Shown here in pieces: positions 59,094 through 64,000 of a DNA stretch of 64,000 bases. The position numbers were made by a program, and so were the translations under genes. The notes below the pieces were generated by a model that saw only the letters and a list, made by a program, of their open reading frames with translations, was not told the origin of the DNA and did no database searches. The first letter of the stretch is position 1; every line of letters starts with the position of its first letter. This stretch comes from Helicoverpa zea. Taxonomy: Eukaryota; Arthropoda; Insecta; Lepidoptera; Noctuidae. Location of the stretch: the NCBI RefSeq assembly GCF_022581195.2, contig NC_061455.1, forward strand, positions 10,186,189 through 10,250,188, given 5' to 3'.

Positions 59094-60027
59094 TTCACCT
59101 GTATGTTTGTAGGTTTGTAACCGACTTCTTTGGGCGCGATTTTGACCCACTTTAAACGGCCAGATTTCGTTCAAACTTTGTAGATTTATTGAGGACCGAT
59201 GACAATACACTAATTTGATAAAATTATTCCATTTTTAACCGACTTCCCAAAAAGGAGGAGGTTACACATACACATCGATTACTCCGAGGTTTATAGACCG
59301 ATTTACGTGATTCTTTTTTTGTTCGACTCGGAATAGCTGCCAGTTGGTCCCATAGTCATCAGGTCAGGATCTGATGATGGAAACCCTGAGAAATCGAGGG
59401 CAACCATCGAAAGTTGTAGGCATACATAGGGTAAAAACTTGACACTCAGGTGTACGCCTAAAAGCACTATTCAACTGTGAAGATTTGGAGCTGACCTGAT
59501 GATGGAGACCAGAGAGGGTCGAGGGAACTCGACAACTGAATACGTAAACTACCTCGTGTTTGGGCTTAAATTATTTGTATTGACAAGACCTTTGCAACAG
59601 TGAAGGTTTGGAGCTTACCTGATGATGGAGACCAGAGAAAGTCGAGGGAACTCGACAACTGAATATGTAAACTACCTCGTGTTTGGGCTTAAATTATTCG
59701 TATTGACAAGACCTATGCAACAGTGAAGGTTTGGAGCTGACCTGATGATGGAGACCAGAGAAAGTCGAGGGAACTCGACAACTGAATATGTAAAATACCT
59801 CGTTTGGACTTATATTCTTTGTATTGATGAGAACTTCCCACTTGTATGGATAGTGACAACTATTCGTATCACTGAAAAGCTTTAAATAAATAACCTTTTT
59901 ACAAAAAAATTAAACCGACTTCCCAAAACACTAAAATGCAAAAAAAAAAAACTAATTTTAGGTGCATCGGCCTAGAAGTCGGTGGCAAAATTAACTTAGT
60001 AACATCCATTAGACACCGACTTCTAGG
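59094..60027. repeat. Dispersed repeat (AACCGACTTCCCAAAA type) with minisatellite and hairpin
   Basis: Starts near CTTTTTATTAGCTTCACCTG and contains two AACCGACTTCCCAAAA blocks, the tandem array 59472-59838 and the hairpin 59971-59984 / 60014-60027 (CCTAGAAGTCGGTG, perfect). It shares internal sequence with 55502-58178. Confidence 0.65.
59472..59838. repeat. Tandem array, three 123-bp units
   Basis: Units begin CAACTGTGAAG/CAACAGTGAAGGTTTGGAG at 59472, 59595 and 59718, exactly 123 bp apart, each with CCTGATGATGGAGACCAGAG, GGGAACTCGACAACTGAATA and GTATTGACAAGACCT. The first two are ~94% alike by eye; the third diverges at its end. Confidence 0.93.
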
Positions 60028-60276
60028 CTTTTCAATTTGCAAAATATGATTTTTGTTAATTTATATAATTTTCATCTATAGTCGATAAGGTAAGAAAATT
60101 AATTAGAATTTTCTAGAATTTTTCTCTTCAGTCGATAAGGCAGGACTCGGTGTTAATTTTTATTTCCAATAATTATCTTTAGCCGTTTTCTCTAATATTG
60201 ACAAATTTTTGTATACTAAAGAGAATTTTAATTCTACAAAACAAATAATAGTTTTAAAACAAACTAAAAATTAGAA

Positions 60277-60703
60277 AATAAATAATAGTTTAAAAAAACT
60301 AAAGACACGCTTTTTATAGAAAAACGAACGAAAAAATAGAAAATAAATTTTAATGAATTTAAATTAAGAAAACAGTGTTAAAAATTTCAATGAATATAAA
60401 TTAATAATAGTGTGAATACAAAAAAAAATATTTAAAAAAAGCGTGGGGTGCTTTTTAAGATATTATCGAAATGAAAATCACTGTACTCATTATCTGTAAA
60501 TAAAATATTTATAACTATTGACACCATGCACCCCACGCTTTTTTTTAAATATATTTTTTTGTATTCACACTATTATTAATTTATATTCATTGAAATTTTT
60601 AACACTGTTTTCTTAATTTAAATTCATTAAAATTTATTTTCTATTTTTTCGTTCGTTTTTCTATAAAAAGCGTGTCTTTAGTTTTTTTAAACTATTATTT
60701 ATT
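60277..60703. repeat. 427-bp near-perfect foldback (175-bp arms, 76-nt loop)
   Basis: The arms 60277-60451 and 60528-60703 are reverse complements with only one substitution and one 1-nt length change in an A/T run. They begin AATAAATAATAGTTTAAAAA and meet at GCGTGGGGTGC around the loop 60452-60527. The DNA is very AT-rich. No target duplication is recognised. A transcript would fold into a long double-stranded hairpin. Confidence 0.95.
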
Positions 60704-60730
60704 GTATTATATCGTGTTAATATTCCTTAC

Positions 60731-61744
60731 TTGGTACTTGAGTCACTCCAACGATGCCATATTGACTATCGGTACATCGAGGTGTTGAAGTGTTTGTATG
60801 ATAACGCCACCATGTCGGTCCGACTACAGGAGCATAGCACGAAGCCGATTCCATTGAGAAGAGGCGTAAGACAGGGGGACGTTATCTCCCCGAAACTGTT
60901 TACCGCCGCAATGGAAGACGCCTTCAAGCTCCTGGAATGGCAAGGACTTGGCATCAACATCAACGGCGAATACATCACTCACCTTCGGTTTGCCGACGAC
61001 ATCGTAGTCATGGCAAAGTCGATGGAGGAACTCAGTATGATGCTCGAGGGCCTCGACCGAGTTTCACAACGGGTGGGCCTGAAAATGAACATGGACAAGA
61101 CGAAAATTATGTCAAATGTCCATGTTGAGCCCACCCCAGTCTCTGTTGGAAGCTCAGTACTCGAAGTTGTTGACTCATATATCTACCTAGGACAAGTAGT
61201 CCAATTAGGTAGGTCCAACTTCGAGAAAGAGGTCAACCGCCGAATCCAACTCGGCTGGGCAGCGTTCGGGAAACTACGCAATGTCTTTTCGTCCGACATA
61301 CCTCAGTGCCTCAAGACGAAAGTCTTCAACCAATGTGTATTACCAGTGATGACTTACGGCACCGAATCATGGTCTCTCACTATCGGCCTCATCTCAAAGC
61401 TCAAAGTCGCTCAACGAGCTATGGAGAGGGCTATGCTCGGTGTTTCTCTACGTGATCGAATCCGAAACGAGGAGATCCGTAGACGAACCAAAGTCACCGA
61501 TATAGCCCACCGGATTAGCAAGTTGAAGTGGCAATGGGCAGGCCATATTGCTCGCAGAGCAGATGGCCGATGGGGCCGATGGAGACCACGGACTAGCAAG
61601 CGCAGCGTAGGACGTCCACCAACGAGGTGGACAGACGACCTTATAAAGGTCGCCGGAAGACGCTGCATGCAGGTCGCTTCCAACAGGTATCTGTGGAGAT
61701 CAAAGGGGGAGGCCTATGTTCAGCAGTGGACGTCCTATGGCTGA
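60731..61744 (+). CDS. RTE-clade reverse transcriptase, C-terminal half (truncated LINE)
   Basis: An open frame of 337 codons ending in TGA. RT motifs in order: RRGVRQGDVISPKLF (~44-58), THLRFADDIVVM with the catalytic FADD (~83-94), VGLKMNMDKTKIM (~116-128), YIYLGQVVQLGRSNFEKEVN (~150-169), CVLPVMTYGTESW (~207-219), LKWQWAGHIARR and RPPTRWTDD near the end, finishing GEAYVQQWTSYG. The N-terminal endonuclease and fingers are missing because the copy is 5' truncated at insertion. A few residues seem lost at DGRWG-RWRPRT relative to relatives. The frame is otherwise intact, so the insertion is young; it cannot move by itself. Confidence 0.93.
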   Translation: MVLESLQRCHIDYRYIEVLKCLYDNATMSVRLQEHSTKPIPLRRGVRQGDVISPKLFTAAMEDAFKLLEWQGLGININGEYITHLRFADDIVVMAKSMEELSMMLEGLDRVSQRVGLKMNMDKTKIMSNVHVEPTPVSVGSSVLEVVDSYIYLGQVVQLGRSNFEKEVNRRIQLGWAAFGKLRNVFSSDIPQCLKTKVFNQCVLPVMTYGTESWSLTIGLISKLKVAQRAMERAMLGVSLRDRIRNEEIRRRTKVTDIAHRISKLKWQWAGHIARRADGRWGRWRPRTSKRSVGRPPTRWTDDLIKVAGRRCMQVASNRYLWRSKGEAYVQQWTSYG

Positions 61745-61765
61745 GATGACGATGATGATGATGAT

Positions 61766-61825
61766 CATCTCCCGAGCCTTTTCCCAATCATGTTGGGGTC
61801 GGCTTCCAGTCTAACCGGATTCAGC
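61766..61825 (-). mobile_element. SINE tail A fragment nested in the RTE tail, 19-bp duplication
   Basis: The 60-bp piece is the reverse complement of tail A (GGTTAGACTGGAAGCCGACC ... GGCTCGGGAGATG). TGACGATGATGATGATGAT lies at both 61747-61765 and 61826-61844, so a truncated SINE inserted into the (GAT)n tail of the LINE. Confidence 0.85.
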
Positions 61826-61856
61826 TGACGATGATGATGATGATGAATATTCCTTA

Positions 61857-64000
61857 ATGTTATTGCAAAGGAATATTTTGGTATTTCTTCTTATGAGATT
61901 TCTTATTTCAAATCATAGGTACTTAGTGTAAACGATAAAATAAATTACTATGACTTTTCAATGTATCATATCTCCATGAATACTCGTACTTGATTCAGAC
62001 ATAATCATTATAAAACCGACCTCGAATTAATTAATGTATTAGAGTTTTCTTTACAAAATCATTTCTTAGAAGTGGCGTAATAATTAATTGCATTGCATTG
62101 TAGTTTATAGAAAGATGGAAAGTTCTCCATAATATCGAGAACATTCTATCTAAGTTTAAAACTGCTCGTTCCGTTTTCCATGGAAGTGTCCTATTATGCG
62201 AATGGAATCAATGCTCTTGATTACTTTTCTATAGTCACTGGAACTGCGATTGTTAGGTCAAATGGTAATGGAATCTGCTAATCAGATTTCTTTTTCTAAG
62301 TAATTAAACTTACGTTACAGCCTTTTTTATCGTCCCACTGCTGGGCACAGGCCTCCTCTCTCACGGAGAAGGATTGAGCATAAATAAATTAATAAAGTAT
62401 GTAAACTTAAATAATATTTTATTTTTGTAAAAATAAAAGGCTTCCTTGAATTATTATTTTCACTCAAAGGCGTTTTTAGAAAGATTTTCATGTTTACATC
62501 ATAGATCAGCACTTATATATTAAATGTCAAAGGTTTTCGACACCATGACGAAAAGTATTAAATTAAAATTACAACCAATTTAGATTCTTTCGTCCTTTAC
62601 AGTATAAAGGAAGTATCATCGATGCCGAACGAAACAAACATTCTTTCCCATACAATAAGGATTATAGCATTACCTATTTATGTAAGAACACGAAGGTAAC
62701 ATATTTCGCTACGTGTTAAGAGCAGGGCAAAACGTATGGTACACATAGGGCGTAAGGTATAAGGTACGTACCTTACGTTATCGGTAAACTGAGGGAGTAT
62801 AAACCTTGCTTATCAGTGTCACGTACCCTGTTCTATCGTCAAACTAACATGGAAATTATAAATTAAAGCGTACTTATAAGCTCCTTTGTGAATATAAATC
62901 ACAACTCATAATGTATTATTAGGAAAGATTTTGCGTTATACAATTTTGCTTGTACATAGTATATTTAATACAGATACTATTTTCTCTATTTGCAGGGTTA
63001 TTGTAAGATGTGGTTGATTACAGCGATTTGCAAAGTGAAATAAAAAATACAAAACATGAAAACTCATATTTCGTTATATGCATTACTAGTTTGAAAATTA
63101 TTTGATTCATTAGCAATATTTTTCCATTACTCGCAAATATAATAAAAACTATCTGAAGTATAACTCAGTGCTTATCATATAATATTGTTTTATCATTGTA
63201 CTTAAGCTCAATACATACTAATATATTATTTATGAAATAAGAAATCATCGTTAATAGGAATGAGAATAACAAAATTGCATTGATCGAATATTGTGATCAA
63301 AAAACTTTCGGAGTCTGTGTTGTTTATCAAAAGAAAAACACTTATGATGATTAGTTTTTTTTACGTCTTTTCTTATACATATATATTATATCCAAGTGAT
63401 TATGCAGCCATTTTACCAGTTTCCGAATAGCGTTCAATATAAAGTGCTTGTAGGTGCTGTATCCTCGACTCTCCTTAGCCCTTCATACCAATCAAACAAG
63501 ATGTGACATTACAGAATTCCAGTATTAAACCATAAACAATTTTGTAACTGACTCGAATCCATTCCTCCTCAGTTTACACCAGATCTCTGCTGACTCTGTT
63601 TATGTGGGAGGACGTATAATAAACCTAAATGATATTTAGTGAGTTCGCAGCTTCGTCGAAAAGGTATTTAACCCTTCTCGGCGTGTTTAAATAGGACTCA
63701 ACCCTCAAACAATGTGACTTTGATGCAAGAATCTGCAAGTTTGGAAAACCGTCCCAAAGATTTTATTTATTTGAATACTGTAAAATTAAAAATGTTAATT
63801 ACCATTTTGTCTTTTATAAAAGAAGGAAAGTCTACCATATTAAAATTAGTATTATGTGTAACTAACTTCCGCCCGCCTCTTCGCCCGCGTAGAGTTCGGT
63901 TATATCGCGTTTACAAGAGAATTCTTCAATAGTCCGGGATAAAAATTATCCTATGTTCTTTCTTAAGGTCAACCCAATTTATATACCAAATTTTATTAAA
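61857..64000. other. Mostly unassigned AT-rich sequence
   Basis: Apart from the fragment at 62314-62381 and a repeat end near 63865-63960 (CTAACTTCCGCCCGCCTCTTCGCCCGCGT, then CGGGATAAAAATTATCCTATG), no gene or structure is recognised. A small palindrome GTAAGGTACGTACCTTAC is at 62771-62788. Confidence 0.4.
62314..62381 (-). mobile_element. SINE tail B / RTE end fragment
   Basis: TTACAGCCTTTTTTATCGTCCCACTGCTGGGCACAGGCCTCCTCTC is the reverse complement of the end of the SINE at 20986-21277. Confidence 0.8.

Larger units (their letters stand above)
60730..61845 (+). mobile_element. 5'-truncated RTE LINE insertion with 11-bp target duplication
   Basis: AATATTCCTTA flanks it at 60719-60729 and 61846-61856. 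It holds the RT C-terminal half, the (GAT)n tail typical of RTE elements and a SINE piece nested in the tail. Confidence 0.93.

Noticed and set aside
55558..59838. CRISPR-like arrays (GTCT run, 123-bp units)
   Set aside because: Eukaryotic microsatellite and minisatellite; no spacer/repeat alternation.
60731..61744. Functional host reverse-transcriptase gene
   Set aside because: It is a 5'-truncated RTE LINE with target duplications on both sides.
62771..62788. Palindrome GTAAGGTACGTACCTTAC
   Set aside because: Short and plausible by chance in this amount of sequence.
1..64000. GPA2, the usual GPB5 partner, as a neighbouring gene
   Set aside because: I looked for its C-R-G-x-C-E-S type motif on both strands and found none; it may lie outside the window or have been missed.

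Overview
This is a stretch of moth (Lepidoptera) nuclear DNA. It is AT-rich, long ORFs are almost absent, and it is packed with tRNA-headed SINEs, RTE- and Jockey-type LINE 3' ends and short inverted-repeat MITEs of the kinds common in lepidopteran, probably noctuoid, genomes. The order follows from repeat style plus one insect-type gene; the genus cannot be called.

The one host gene I can fully support lies on the minus strand and is broken into three small coding exons across about 21 kb. Exon 1 (50667-50849) carries a start codon and signal peptide, exon 2 (42155-42313) the middle of a cystine knot, and exon 3 (29562-29672) the end and stop. Both introns are phase 0 with GT..AG ends, and the exons join without a break into a 150-residue secreted protein with ten mature cysteines. 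It matches glycoprotein hormone beta 5 (GPB5), the beta subunit of thyrostimulin. Its intron 1 is 8.35 kb and intron 2 is 12.48 kb; both are filled with mobile elements. A 5' untranslated exon must lie to the right of 50855, because a 3' splice site sits six bases before the start codon. The usual partner gene GPA2 was not found.

Region by region: 1-9200 holds little before 7400 apart from SINE relics and a MITE, then a composite repeat with a 120-bp minisatellite and two LINE tails. 9200-29500 holds a LINE end split by a 40-bp hAT-like insert, two SINEs with perfect target duplications, several MITEs, the first copy of a ~1.8 kb dispersed repeat, and a THAP-domain exon inside an inverted-repeat-bounded segment (22759-23551). 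29562-50855 is the GPB5 gene. 50856-64000 holds two large composite repeats, a 427-bp almost perfect foldback (60277-60703) and a 5'-truncated RTE element with a SINE nested in its tail (60730-61845).

Many insertions can be dated relative to each other: a SINE inside a SINE inside the GPB5 intron, a SINE inside an RTE tail, a hAT MITE inside a dispersed repeat, and different MITEs in the two copies of the same repeat, each showing the other copy's empty site. Target-duplication lengths (3-bp TTA/TAA, 8-bp, TA, 11-19 bp) let several elements be assigned to a mechanism from sequence alone.
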